This document shows positions 21,260 through 33,544 of a stretch of 64,000 nucleotides of DNA, piece after piece. Source of the DNA: Blasia pusilla (taxonomy: Eukaryota > Marchantiophyta > Marchantiopsida > Blasiales); NCBI GenBank assembly GCA_050084515.1, contig CM114273.1, positions 21,204,001 to 21,268,000 on the forward strand, written 5' to 3'. Position 1 is the stretch's first letter. Every line of letters begins with the position of its first letter. A model generated the notes under the pieces. The model was not told the DNA's origin, searched no databases, and worked only from the letters and a program-made list of their open reading frames with translations. The position numbers and the translations under genes were made by a program.

Positions 21260-22005
21260 GAGAAGGGAGTGCGACGACTTCTATTGCGGATGCTCAAATT
21301 GCATACGTTGTTGAGGATGGCCACTACGGTGTACAGCGCCCCATTATTTTATGCTTTCGATGTTACAAAGTTGGGAGGTACGCTCGTTGAAGTTTTCCGA
21401 CTAGCTGCTATACTATGTGAGCATGGAGTTGGATTTCTTGCATCACTTTCAGAGGTGATTGCAGAGGAGGTGATGGAACTGCCCTTGGAGCCTATGCTTA
21501 GGCACCTCATAATCATAGCAAGTTACGACTGCTAGGATGGCGAATGCCCGCTAGACCCGCGATAGAGTGTGCCATGGTATCACCTGGTGTTGTTTTATTG
21601 GACAACTTGGGAGAGGTCTTTCATTTGGTGAGTCCATGAGATAGAGTGTTTTTTTCGTAGCGCATCTTGTTGGTTTCACGAGCGCAATCCTTGATATTGG
21701 GAAAAATGATATTTCTAAGATTGGGCCTAACGAGGGTTGATGTGGAGCATTGCTCATTTAGAATACAAACATCCTTGGATGGAGCAAGTATGACATAATT
21801 CATCATGCGACATAAGGTCGTGGTGAGGATTTGATCTGGACATCCATAAAATGAGTATGTTGTGCGTACCTAGGCGATAGTGATTGATGTCATACGACGT
21901 CTTAGTTGGAGAAGCAGTGTTATATCCCATGCAATTTTCCCTGGATTACTGGAAGGAGTCAACGTCCTACAGACTAGGATGGCAATCAAATGATGAGAGA
22001 CTTAG
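21260..22005 (+). pseudogene. Gypsy aspartic protease region
   Basis: Contains FDVTKLGGTLVEVFRLAAIL and, downstream after frame changes, SYDVLVGEAVLYPMQFSLDY and SYRLGWQSNDERLS. Homologous to 11,448–12,322 and 38,506–39,040. Broken by stops. Confidence 0.6.
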
Positions 22006-22453
22006 TTAATTACTTGTTCGATTAATAGGTTGAGTGATCGAGCGGCGACCAAGAGAGATGACGACATTAGCAGCATTTAGCATCGCCATCACTTGACCTA
22101 GTGGTTTGATTGAGGGTCATGTCCATGCAGAGGATACACAAGCACCTGATACTTGTATGGAGAGGAGAATTATGGTAGCTGTATAATTCCATCGAGGAGA
22201 GGTGTTGATGTGGAGCTTGAGTGAGGAGCTTCGACGCTTGGCCGATTAGTACGTCCAGACGACGTGAAGTGAGACGTTTGTACTAGAGCAGGATGGGTTA
22301 GAGAACCTCGAGATTTTCAAGGATGTTGCGATATCATCCTTGGATACCACATCCATTTTGTGGCATATCCCAAAGGAGGGTATTGGGGTGTAGTTTCTCT
22401 TTGGAGGGATTAGCACTAGATTGGTTGTTGTTTTGTTGGTATGAGTGCACGTG

Positions 22454-22455
<2 letters not shown>

Positions 22456-22518
<63 letters not shown>
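22456..22518. repeat. (AT)31 microsatellite
   Basis: About 63 bp of pure AT repeat. It sits inside the methyltransferase frame just after motif I, where the intact family reads RYVYVE; GTATATGT-like codons could have seeded it. Confidence 0.95.
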
Positions 22519-22522
<4 letters not shown>

Positions 22523-23160
22523 GAGCTTGATGAGGTTACAAGGCGCATTTCTCAACAATATGTGGCGTAGTTATGCCTCCGCTTTCCCGACTTGTTGTTT
22601 GCGCTCGCCATATAGGGGTACCAAAGTTCCCTCTCAAGGGATATTTCGTTGTTGGGGGTGTAGGACTTGGAGCGGATAGGGACCACTGATTTGGTCATTG
22701 TTGGTTGGCTATATCCAGGCCAATTGAGTGTTGGATGAGATAGCCGGTTGGCTTACACTCGATCCAGGTTATTTTGGAAGATGATAAGGATCTTACGACA
22801 CTTGCAAGAGCATCGGTCCCGTTCTCCAACTTACATTGTGGAAAATGTACCCATTTTTTGCGATTCGAGGTCACGGGTGGTAACGAATGCACACCCAGGT
22901 TCGTGCATGGATCAGCCTAATAGTGTTTTTGGATGTAGCCAATGTAGGTTCACGAGCACATAGACCGCGTTTATGGTGGACCAACTTTGTGCCACGTGCA
23001 GTGGTGTAGAGGGCACACGCGAGAGTGGAGCGCCCCTACTATTTTTTGGTGGATTCCATCATGGATCCTGGTCTTCGATCACGGGAAAGGAGGCACAATG
23101 ATCAACCATCACTGATTGTGGTCAGCAGGATTGGCATGCCACAGGAAACCTTTTCCATAT

Positions 23161-23196
23161 GTATAGAAAGTGAGTTTTCTCACTTTCTATGCATAC
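23161..23196. repeat. Short foldback in methyltransferase gypsy remnant
   Basis: Perfect 12-bp arms (23,163–23,174 and 23,179–23,190) around a TTTT loop, with partial extension outside. Confidence 0.7.
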
Positions 23197-23339
23197 AAGG
23201 AAGCCGTCACTTAGGATGACCAAGTGGAGCGGTTGGTAGATCCCAACATTGTCGTATCGAGAGCTTTTCTTCGAGTAAGGTTGGGTCTTCTAACTACGGT
23301 AGACGTATCGATATAAGGTGAACTCTCTAAGAAGTTCTC

Positions 23340-25250
23340 CTTTTTCAATACAAAACTACTGTGTATACTCTCCATCTCTCACAACAGGTATCACAAATAG
23401 ATGTGCCGAGGCGATAACTTCTTCATAACATCGACCCCCAAAATTCATAACTATAAAATTCCTAAAAACTACTTTACGCTTGTACACAAGGAAGATAGCA
23501 CAACTAGTGTTAAACCCTACTTGAGCAGACCTATTTATGTCCATGGATCGCTATATAAGGACATACAAAGTACAATCCCATGTTCTTCCATATGTGACGA
23601 TATGAAGACTCACCGGAGTTGGAGATTGCATGAGTTGGTTCATGAACGCCTCCCCAAAGAAATAAACTTAATAGTGAGTGAACCAATGCCTATCTACAAA
23701 GATTATCTTCACATGATAAGGATTGAGGAAAGGAAAGTCGGGCACAACTCGTGCTCCACCCCTATCCATGCTTGACAGACATTCTCTACTCTCATCAAGA
23801 ATGGATTTTGGGGGAATTATTCTCCCAAGATGAATAATCCACTCTCATTGGGAAAATAACAAGCCAAAACATTCACTATTTTAGTATGACTAAACTTCTC
23901 TAAGGTGACAAGCCTCTCATCACCATACACACCACACTTTAGAAACCTCTCGAATAGACCATGTTCAAGTTATTCTCCCAAGAGAGGTGATCCACTCTCA
24001 TTGGAAGAGCAAACAATCCCAAAGCCATACACTCAAGAGTAACACGAGAGACTCAAGATGTGAAATAGAAAATGATGAACTCTTGAAATTACCTCCTCTT
24101 TATCTACTCACAAGGGATCCACAAGAATACGAAATAAAGTTAATCTTATCTTGTGCCACATGACTTCCTCTCAAGGCTTAGCCAATCACATTTTAACACA
24201 AGTAGATTTCTTCTTATTTCTTCCAAAATATCCTCTTTTATCCACTTGATATTTTCCAAATTACTCCAATTATCCTAGTCATCAACCAAGACTACTTTTG
24301 CTTTTCATTAAAACATCAACCTCACTACTTTACTTTTATAAAGTCATATTTTATTTATTACCTTTTTTTCTAAAGTTGGGCCTGTATAAAAGAGGCACCA
24401 TAAAGAGGTTTAAACATGGGGATTTCCTTTTCCTAAGCTAATTTACTTAATACTAATAAAACTCTATTTAACACTTAATGACGAAGGAGTTTACACATTG
24501 ATTGATTTTACTATACGACAACGTTGATGAGCGAGAGTGAGCAATGGGATTTCTCACAAGAGTGATGGCAGTACGGTTCCTATCATAGGAATCCAAATAA
24601 CAGGTCCTAGGTCAAGCGATAGACCTGCATTGTTTGACATGGATTATCAACTGAGGAGTAGTCGAGCTCGGTTGGATACGGTTGCGTGTGATACCCATAA
24701 TTTTGTAAATTGGAGGATTAATACATTTTCATTTGATCTGAGTCTCGATATCTTCAAGGATGAGGATTATTGGAAGTAAAGTTTGTATATACAACACTGA
24801 CTTGAATATTATTTTTGGTGATTTGGAAGAAGAAGGAGTATTGGGATTGACTAAGAAGCTCCTAGGATGAGGCAGAGAGATGGAACATCAAGGATTTGCC
24901 TTGGAGGAGAGGGAAATGAATTCACAAAGTCTAAAGACCAACAGTGAAGCTTGGCAAAGACAACGAAGCTTAATAAAGGACCGGTTTATGAAGTGTTTTG
25001 CTCTTGAACAAAGCACGACGAAGAAGAAGAAGAAGAAGTACTTCGCTCTTCAACGAAGCACCAAGACGAAGCAGCACCGCTTTGCGGAAGAACAAAGAAG
25101 GAAGAATGAAGCACTTGGAACAAGCGCGAAGAATGCATCGCTTTGTCTCTAGAAGAAGAGGAAGAGCTTCATCCTCAAAGGAAGAAGAGGAGGTTCTGAC
25201 TTTGCATTAAGGAGAAGAATATACGCGATTTCAAGCGGCACACTCTTAGA
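23340..25250. other. Repeat-derived region without a recognised gene
   Basis: Open frames at 23,401–23,775 (124 codons), 24,537–24,779 (80 codons) and 24,880–25,152 (90 codons, Lys/Arg/Glu/Gln-rich) show no motif I recognise. 23,990–24,350 duplicates 20,640–21,005. The 24,990–25,100 part has internal direct repeats (GAACAAAGCAC / CAACGAAGCACC). Likely leaders or LTRs of decayed retroelements. Confidence 0.4.
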
Positions 25251-26340
25251 GTAATTAGGCTAGGAAGGAACGTGACTTTTTGAAGCAGATAGGACGTTAG
25301 GACAATTACAACTAGTGGATTCATAGGGATCACCATAAGAGTCAAGAGAACCATAGATCAAAGTAGTTACCAGATTCCAATAGGTACTAGCTTCACAAGA
25401 AGCACTTCAGATTTTTAGGACTACTACTATTTAAAGACCATCAACGTAGTTACTTTCATCATTATCTTACGAAGTCCCTATGATGTAGGAATGATCAGAG
25501 TGGGAGAGTAGTACCCTCTCATTCTTGTATACACTTTGAAGCTTTCTCATTCTTGATGGAATTATAAAGAATTCCCTTTCTTCATTCTGATGTGCGGCGT
25601 GTATTCATGAATCATCTTATTGGGTCTGCAGAGTGAGGAGTGGATTGGGAGAGCACTTTCACCACTAGAATAATCAACAGCGAGTTATAAGAAATCTGCT
25701 CGATAGAGAATAGCCTACCAAGATAGATTGAGTTCCAAAAGTAGGAGAAGCCATCTTATTGTTGAGGTCTCTATGAGGTTTTTTGGTGTTGAGTGAAGAG
25801 CTGCCTGAGCATGAGAATCGAGGAAATAAATTTTGGTACTAATGGAGAGAAGAATACAATGATGATTGATTGAATCTAAACGACACATACTTAATTATAA
25901 CTTTCGTAAGATAAGCACCAACTTCAACTCTCTTTTCAGTTAATCGTGATCCTTTGGGGATCAAACTCACTAAATTACCTTTAAAAGATCAATTCTTATA
26001 ACTCTAGTACATTACATTGTGGCAGGTCACAACCGTTACATTGGTGACCCCCATGCTTACCGAGACAGTTGAGGCAGTGGTTGGGGGCGAGATCCAAGCA
26101 GGTCTACCTATCAAGGGTGATTGGGAGAGACATTCTTGGACTTCTTGGGATGTTTTGCACGTACGCCGAGAGATAATAGCCAAAGCATGGAGCATGGTTC
26201 CGAGTAGTGCACATGGAGGAGATGAGATTTTAGAGTTGGCTACAGAGGAGCAGTCGAGTTTTGTTGTCCGAGACGAGGTTGTATCATAGCAACCACCGAT
26301 ACCCGCGCTTAAGAATATGTCCTACCGTAGTCATGATGGA

Positions 26341-27209
26341 GAGTTGGGAGCCACATATGGGCCCTATGATAGGAGGAGAGTGGCACAGGATACTTCAGTT
26401 CCCTAGGATTTATAGGAGCCATTTTGCATTTAGAATGTATGATTTGGGTACACTAAAGGGTCCAAGGATCCGCATTGAGTTGTCTAACAACACATTGATC
26501 TTCCAACGACCCTACAAGAACAATGATATTGAGAGGGCTCTGATTCAGAGTAGGAGCCAAGACTTGGTTGGAGTAGGACTAGTGGAGATGTCACATGGAG
26601 AATATGTATTTGCCACTGTCATGCCCGCTAAGAAGGATGTGCATGGCAGTTGGACGAATATGCGAATGTGTGGAGATGACCAAACTATCAATCAACACAC
26701 GAAGTCCAATAGATATACCATGCCCACCCTTAAGGAGATCTTTGATCCTATTGGGCATGCAAAGGTCTTTAGTTTGTTGGATCTTCGAGCCGAATACCAT
26801 CAAAAGCCTATCAGATTGGAGGACAAGGAGAAGATAACATTTTTGGGGCATCGATCTTCACGAGAAGGATTGTTTGTACCAATGGCAGTTCTTACCATTT
26901 GGGTTAAAGAACGCTCCGGCTGAGTTTCAAAGGGTCATGGATAGGATCTTGGCACGTTTGAGTTTTTCTAGGTGTTATATTGATGACATCATAGTCTTCA
27001 ATGCCATAGTTGAGGAACATGAGCAACATATGGAGGAAGTGTTTCGACGATTGCTGTTACATGGGCTGAAGCTACATCTAGGCAAGTGCAAGTTATTCTA
27101 CGACCAGATTGAGTACATGGGTCATACGATATATCTATATAGCATTGGTGTGCAACAGACAAAGGTAGAGGCTATTTCACGCATTCCACGCCCTACAGAT
27201 GTGAGTTGA
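26341..27209 (+). pseudogene. Gypsy reverse transcriptase
   Basis: Starts with the pre-RT segment ESWEPHMGPMIGGEWHR, then RT motifs: RMCGDDQTINQHTKSNRYTM, VFSLLDLRAEYHQ, a frameshift at about 26,880, QFLPFGLKNAPAEFQRVMD and the catalytic CYIDDIIVF. It aligns with the minus-strand frame at 36,301–35,387. Dead through the frameshift and later stops. Confidence 0.75.
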
Positions 27210-27389
27210 GTTCGTGCATTCATGGGATTGGCAAACTTCTATTAACGTTACGTCAAGGGTTTCAATTCGATTGCAAAGTTGCTAATCTTACTGACCAAGA
27301 TGGATCACGAATGACAATGGGGGAATGAGTAGGAGAGAACATTTTTGTTGCTTAAGGACAAATTAACGTACACACCCATCTTGAGGAGG

Positions 27390-27908
27390 CCTATCAAGGG
27401 TTTAGGGTTTAGGGTTTAGGTTCCTTTCCAATTGCATACAAATTGGAGCATGTTGGGGCTTGGAGTTGCGCTTCCCCAACATGACGATGAGGATAGAGAG
27501 TTCGTGGTGGCTTACGCTAGTCGCTTGAAGAACGCTGCAGAGGCAAAGTATAACTTGTATTAGGATGAGTGCTTGGATGTAGTGTGGGCTGTCGCGCATT
27601 TCAGGTCTTATTTATTTTGCAACCCTTTTACCATAGTCATTGATCATCAACCACTTTCGTGGTTGATGGAGTCCGACAAGCTTATAGGGAAGCTTGCGAG
27701 GCGGGCTTTGTTGTTGCATGAGTATGATTTTGAGGTGATGCATAGACCTAGGATGCTCAACCAAGATGTAGATGGGTTGAGCCATAACCCATGCCCGAGT
27801 CAGCAAAACGCGATTGGAGCTTGTTGGCATGGAGAGAGTGATGAGGAGTTGGTACCAGGATGGCATGTGTTAGCCAATCTATGGAGAGCCAAATTGTTGA
27901 GACTTTGA
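27390..27908 (+). pseudogene. Gypsy RNase H
   Basis: Contains FQLHTNWSMLGLGVALPQHD and, from 27,573, DVVWAVAHFRSYLFCNPFTI, then DHQPLSWLMESDKLIGKLAR, ending DGLSHNPC. Matches 35,604–35,004 (minus). A TTTAGGG run with an in-frame TAG interrupts it at 27,398–27,420. Confidence 0.7.
27398..27420 (+). repeat. Interstitial telomere-type repeat (TTTAGGG, three units)
   Basis: GGGTTTAGGGTTTAGGGTTT plus AGG lies inside the RNase H frame, between codons for RPIKG and PFQLHT. The nested homologue has one codon there (RPIRG-R-PFQLHT), so about 18–21 bp were inserted. Confidence 0.85.
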
Positions 27909-28099
27909 TGGTAAGTCCTAGATCGAGAGGCCACTGAGGAGGCGACATATGGTCAAAATATTCACGAGGATGGAGTAGTCTTGGAGCACCTGCGTATTGG
28001 CAGCGTCGTGAGCACAATGGGTGCTAGAGAGCGGGATCGGATCCTAGAGTGAGCAAGACAGTTCCGGTGGGAGAGGACACATGTGTTGATAGTTAGGAA

Positions 28100-29240
28100 G
28101 GATAGTACAGTGCGCGTAGTGCCTCATCCTTTGCAAAGAGCATATTTGGTGCAACATGCCCACCAGAAGTTGCGTGACTGTTGAATGAAGCGGACGTATA
28201 ACTTGCTCCAGATACAGTCTTGGTGATGAGGCATGCGAACTCATGTTGAGTAGTTTGTTGTTAGATGCATGGTATGTGATTAGGTACAAGAATTGTTCAA
28301 TGCTCTAACTCCATAGTAGCATCCATTACCGATTATGGGTTTAGGTTGTAGACTGAGTTTGGATTTTGCAGGACCTTTACCTTTCACGCAACACCATAGT
28401 CATTATGTGTTGGTGATGGTCGAGCACTTCTCAAAGTGGATAGAGTTGGTTGCATTGCCTAACAAAGCAAGTGAGGGAGTAGCGTATGCCTTTCAAGATC
28501 AAGTGCCGAATCATTATGATGCACCAACTGAGGTGAGGTGTTGACAGACCAGGGTACGGAGTTTCGCGGGGAGTTTCAGGCCTTCTGTGATCAAACACTG
28601 ATCGACCACTGTATCACTTTGCCGGATCATAGTGAGGCGGATGGCCAAGCGGAGAGGGTTGTGGAGACGTTGAAGAGAGGTTTACGCAATTATGGCTAGC
28701 AAAATGATCACCTAGGAGATTGGGACCTTCAATTGCCTTGGTTGACGATGGGATATAGATTTAGCAAGCAGACATCCTTAACGCCTTTCTCAACTTATTC
28801 GTTGCTTTATGGCTGAGAGCAAGATTTACATGTGGCCATTCGTCGAGATGCTGGTGAGGTGTTGAATCTTGATGACCATAATGTATGGATGCGAGTATGT
28901 TCTCAGAGGATTGAGTTGCTTTAGAGAGTGTTGCCAATAACGTTTGAGAACTTGGCGACTGCGCAACATCGGGATACGTTGAGGTATGCAACTATTCGGG
29001 AGGGGATTATTGATCGACTATCCAGAGGTTTCATCAGGGAGACTATGTCTACTTGTAGCAGATAACACCCACAACCTTGGATGTGACTGCAAAATGCACT
29101 ATCTTGAGAGTATGCGAGGTTTTTCCATCTGATGTTCTTTTATTGGAGGGATGGGATGGTATGGTTTGGAGGGACCGTTTGCGTAACTATGCACCATGTC
29201 ACCTTCCTCACATTGACGATACAGTTGATTGGAGCTTAGC
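28100..29240 (+). pseudogene. Gypsy integrase
   Basis: Core from 28,335: SLDFAGPLPFTQHHSHYVLV with the first Asp, then MVEHFSKWIELVALPNKASE. Past a frameshift at about 28,530 the text continues in other frames (DHSEADGQAERVVE-like near 28,626–28,665 retains the Glu region). C-terminal VCEVFPSDVLLLEGWDGMVW and YAPCHLPHIDD follow at 29,100–29,220. Confidence 0.65.
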
Positions 29241-29244
29241 AATA

Positions 29245-29319
29245 GTTCCGATAGGCTTACGATGTATGTTGTGTGGTTTCTTGGGGATGATGGATGTGCC
29301 CGAGATGTATATAGATTAG
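29245..29319 (+). pseudogene. Deleted PHD finger remnant
   Basis: IGLRCMLCGFLGMMDVPEMY then ID and stop. The first Cys pair and the end survive; the middle (second Cys pair and His) is deleted relative to 17,080–17,226. Confidence 0.55.
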
Positions 29320-29969
29320 GTAGATGTAGATTCCAACTTGGGTCTGTGACATGGATGACAAGAAGGTGACTAATGATGGGGCTCCACGAGCACTCGAATA
29401 CAAACACAAACCTTTTTGCTCTTAACGTCATAGAGATGTATGTAATGGTGTGTAGGGATAGATGGCTATTTGGAGTTAGAGGGACCTAACAACTAGCTAA
29501 GGGGGCGATTGGAGATCTTTTGGTACTTCTCGTCTCAATGTTTGGATGCCATGAGTTAGCATGAGATCGTATGTGTTTGTGTGTATATTTGGTGACAACG
29601 ATATATGTTGTGTAACGATGTGTATGCGCACCATAATTGTCATATCTCTTAAGATAGATCAAGGAGATCTAGTAGAGCGCCTTTGGAGATACTGGAGGAT
29701 AGCCTCAAGAGGTCGAGAATAACCTATTAAGGCCACAGATAACTTGAGAGAATAGGTTTCCCCTTCGTTTCGGCTCATTTGGAGCTATGTAGAGAAACAT
29801 ACTATTTATGGTAAGATCCCATATTGAGTATAATTGGTTTTCCACTTTGGGAATTGGATCTTGACCCGTTAGAGTAGGTCAAGAGCAAAGGAGGTGACCT
29901 GCAAGCATAAGTTATCGCGGAGAGAAATCGGAAGAGGGAAGAGGGAAGAGGGTATACCTGAGAGAGTAG

Positions 29970-30247
29970 AGTAGAGTAGATTTTTAGTCCACGGGAAGCT
30001 GATCTGGCTTATGGGACCCCTTCCACATATGTGAAATTGACATCGCATCCGATGGACACCTTCACATGTAGATTTGGGGTTCTCACTCTGGAGATTTGGT
30101 TTTTGTTTTTTCTTTGTGAAGGCCTGGAATTTTATCCAGATTTTTAACTTGGGAGCATAGTCAAGGCACACATATGAAAGGCACACAAGGAGTTCTCTCT
30201 CTCGAACATGGACCATCCATGTCCTAGGTAGGGGACGCCAGTGCCCT
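29970..30247 (-). repeat. LINE 3' tail remnant, second copy
   Basis: AGATTTTTAGTCCACGGGA followed by GGGACCCC resembles the tail at 30,468–30,500 (AGATTTATTGTCCACGGGGA). No coding frame is supported. It may be an older LINE end into which the second one inserted. Confidence 0.4.
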
Positions 30248-30297
30248 GGGGTTGAGACTGCCCCCCCACTGTCCAAGGGGAGGGGCGGTCTCAACCC
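30248..30297. repeat. Inverted repeat beside the (AG)n tract
   Basis: GGGTTGAGACTGCCCC pairs with GGGGCGGTCTCAACCC (15 of 16) across a short loop. Confidence 0.7.
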
Positions 30298-31433
<1,136 letters not shown>

Positions 31434-31454
31434 CTGGTATTCTGGCAGGAGAGA

Positions 31455-31480
31455 GTAAGAGAGGAGAGGAAGAGAGGAGA
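31455..31480 (+). repeat. Terminal inverted repeat, methyltransferase end, right copy
   Basis: GTAAGAGAGGAGAGGAAGAG plus AGGAGA. Its reverse complement matches 7,968–7,993 of the left copy, and it matches outward-read 11,447–11,418. Confidence 0.5.
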
Positions 31481-32543
31481 GTCTCTCTTCAAACAAAAGG
31501 GCCAAATCCGCCTCCTCTCTTCAAAACTTTATGACATATTTGAAATTTTTGTTTGCTTTCAAATCCATGAAATCTTTAGAAGAGAGTAGGTAGTGGTCCA
31601 CATTTGGCCCTAAAAAAACCTCCTTTTTCCTTGGGGCGAAAAAAAAGTAGACATCATAAGACCACTACAAACATTTTTCCATCACTCTCCATGTGAGCCT
31701 AAGTTTCTTAACTTCTCCTCATCTCGGTCAACAAAAAGCAGTGCCCTTGGTATTTTTGTTGGAGGACCATCCGGATGCCAACCCTAAGCATCTACTCCAA
31801 GGCATCTCTTTGCTGAAATTTCTACCTCATCTACTTGAACCCGCCTAACTAAAGCCTCTTGAGCAACATTGATGGCATAGGGTCGACCTCTCTCTTGGAC
31901 ATGCTTGAAGGTGAGATCTACCTCTATATTCTTCCCATGCTTGCTTCTTCTCAATCTGGTTTGAGCCCCGCCCTCAGTTCACACCTCCACTTAGCTCCAC
32001 CTGCACAAATCTTCCAAAAATCACTCCTTGGATCCTCTCAACTCCATAGATCTCTCCCTTGGATTCTCAAGCTTTATGGCCTTCAAATGAGGTCCTCTAG
32101 GCTTCCATGAGGAATCTTCTAGCCCACAAGAGTCCAAGCATTTGAGCTCAGCCTCCATTGACCTCTTCTTAGCCCCTTATTCTTCATTTCTTGGCCCTAA
32201 TAATCAGATCCACCCCCTTGGTTCAAACCCTCCTCTACAACAGCAATCAAGCACTCTATCTCCTTCATTGGATACCTGAGACTCCCTAGTGCCTACACCA
32301 TCTCCCTTGTCTCCTCTAGGTTTGAGGTCAATGGAGTGACTTGGCTGCATTATCACCTTGTACAATCTTCTTGACTTGTTCTTGGACAGCCTGCTGCTGG
32401 GCCTTTCTCTTGCACCACCTCCACAAGTCCAAAAACTTTTACAAACACCATTATGGGTTCAAAAAATATCATCCTTTATTACCTCCGAAGGAACCTCGGA
32501 AATGTACATTGAACCTAGTCTATGATTTCTTCAGCCTCGTCAT
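31481..32543 (-). other. 3' region of the right transposon copy
   Basis: 31,481–31,780 matches 7,660–7,965 of the left copy and includes a frame ending ALLFVDRDEEKLRNLGSHGE (stop near 31,684). 31,790–32,430 has no counterpart in the left copy, where an internal duplication lies instead. This stretch may be original coding or intron sequence or an insertion; no motif is recognised. 32,440–32,543 matches 6,900–7,000. Confidence 0.45.
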
Positions 32544-32785
32544 CTACAAATTTACTCCTAACTCTCCTCGGTGACAGTACCAAAGGAATGTCCTGGGATT
32601 CAAGTGGCTCCTCTGGCCGGTTGTAGACGGGGATCGAAAATGTTGGCGAATTCGAGAGCCTTGGCCCCCCTTAGGTACACCATAACGGTCCCATGTAACC
32701 TGTCTCGAGTCCCACCGCCTTCCTCGGCAGTATACCTTGTACTCTCTACAATGTGACACCCATCCAGTATCAATATCAACTCCGT
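32544..32785 (-). pseudogene. Cysteine/histidine-rich conserved exon, distal part, right copy
   Basis: Joined to 42,648–42,599 it gives one open frame (DSFYLCGCHSG, then WVSHCREYKVYCRGRRWDS, then WYCHRGELGVNL, stop) homologous to 6,618–6,900. The nested gypsy splits it. Function unknown. Confidence 0.5.
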
Positions 32786-32789
32786 CCCC
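32786..32789. repeat. Target site duplication (CCCC) of nested gypsy, left
   Basis: CCCC also flanks the right end at 42,595–42,598. The left transposon copy at about 6,661–6,690 has the uninterrupted site at the same spacing. Confidence 0.75.
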
Positions 32790-33263
32790 TGTCGTGCGAA
32801 TCCACATCGTCATACAACATACATCGCTGACATACCATACTCACATACGTACATAACATAGACGAGAGTATCCACAAACGCAAGTGTACCACAACTGAAA
32901 TCCGTGAAAGACCTACTGTCATAAAACACGTTTACAATCACATACAATCGAGCCAAACCCACTCCACGATGGGAGAATCCAGGTCGAAGCTTGAGGGAAA
33001 CACCATAGCCAAGAGCTCTACTCACTACCAAGGCTAACTCCCAACGCAACAGGCTCAACTCAAAGAATTGACTGTTCTTTGAGTGCACTCCACCTTATAT
33101 CCTCCAACCTAAGAGCGGGCCCTACTGGGAAACTCACCCCCAACTGAGTAACCCCCAACCCTATGTAGAGAACCGCATCTCTACCAAGCCACTACGGTCC
33201 TACATAAGGAATGTTCTCTACTAGCACACTATACTCTACGACATAATCCGTATGGTCATGACA
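32790..33263 (-). repeat. 3' LTR of nested gypsy
   Basis: 474 bp, same ends and length as the solo LTR at 8,561–9,034. It contains a TATA-like stretch (GGATATAAGGTG) and GCACTCAAAGAAC just downstream. Confidence 0.8.
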
Positions 33264-33265
33264 GC

Positions 33266-33370
33266 TGTCGTGCGAATCCACATCGTCATACAACATACAT
33301 CGCTGACATACCATACTCACATACATACATAACATAGACGAGTATCCACAAACGCAAGTGTACCACAACT
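33266..33370 (-). repeat. Extra copy of the LTR end upstream of the 3' LTR
   Basis: About 105 bp identical in kind to the last ~105 bp of the LTR (TTGTGGTACAC...CGCACGACA) lie between the purine tract and the 3' LTR. The 5' LTR lacks this very segment. Confidence 0.75.
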
Positions 33371-33383
33371 CGCCCCCTAATCA
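33371..33383 (-). promoter_or_regulatory. Polypurine tract
   Basis: Minus strand GATTAGGGGGCG directly precedes the LTR-end copy. Related tracts at 17,387 and 29,499 precede LTRs of sister families. Expected primer for plus-strand DNA synthesis. Confidence 0.55.
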
Positions 33384-33544
33384 AGCGGTTAGGTCCTCTA
33401 ACTCCCAGGTAGCCCTATACATCTACTACATGCTATACACCTTCTTGGGTGCCCGAATCAAGAAGGCCGGGTGCTAGGTTGCCCCACCGTTAGTCGCACA
33501 TCGTAATCCATATCATGCAAAGATCAAGTCATCTACCTCTCCTA

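Larger units (their letters stand above)
22330..23300 (+). pseudogene. C5-cytosine DNA methyltransferase domain of a gypsy element, second copy
   Basis: SLDTTSILWHIPKEGIGV, stop, FLFGGISTRL covers motif I (family form VLDLFGGISTG). After an (AT)n expansion, TDLVIVGWLYPGQLSV near 22,684–22,730 is motif IV with the catalytic Pro-Cys changed to Tyr-Pro. TYIVENVPIF at about 22,828 is motif VI (E-N-V). HRPRLWWTN near 22,960–22,986 matches the motif VIII region. The order I, IV, VI, VIII is that of C5-methyltransferases. Multiple frameshifts and stops make it a pseudogene. Confidence 0.65.
21060..23340 (+). mobile_element. Second C5-methyltransferase gypsy copy (protease and methyltransferase), plus strand
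   Basis: Fragment with protease (21,260–22,005) followed by a C5-methyltransferase region (22,330–23,300). Both ends are truncated. It shows that the methyltransferase is a property of the family and not a one-off capture in the nested copy. Confidence 0.7.
25250..29970 (+). mobile_element. Ty3/gypsy element with LTRs, plus strand, decayed
   Basis: 5' LTR-like sequence to about 26,010 (similar to 53,700–54,120, with TTGAGGTCTCTATGAGGT), then a primer-binding-like stretch at 26,020–26,055, pol from 26,284 to 29,250, a PHD remnant, a purine tract (AAGGGGGCGA near 29,499) and 3' LTR to about 29,960. gag, most of the protease and the C5-methyltransferase are absent. Confidence 0.6.

Noticed and set aside
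22246-22679. Ile/Tyr repeat proteins
   Set aside because: They are translations of the (AT)31 microsatellite inside a pseudogene.
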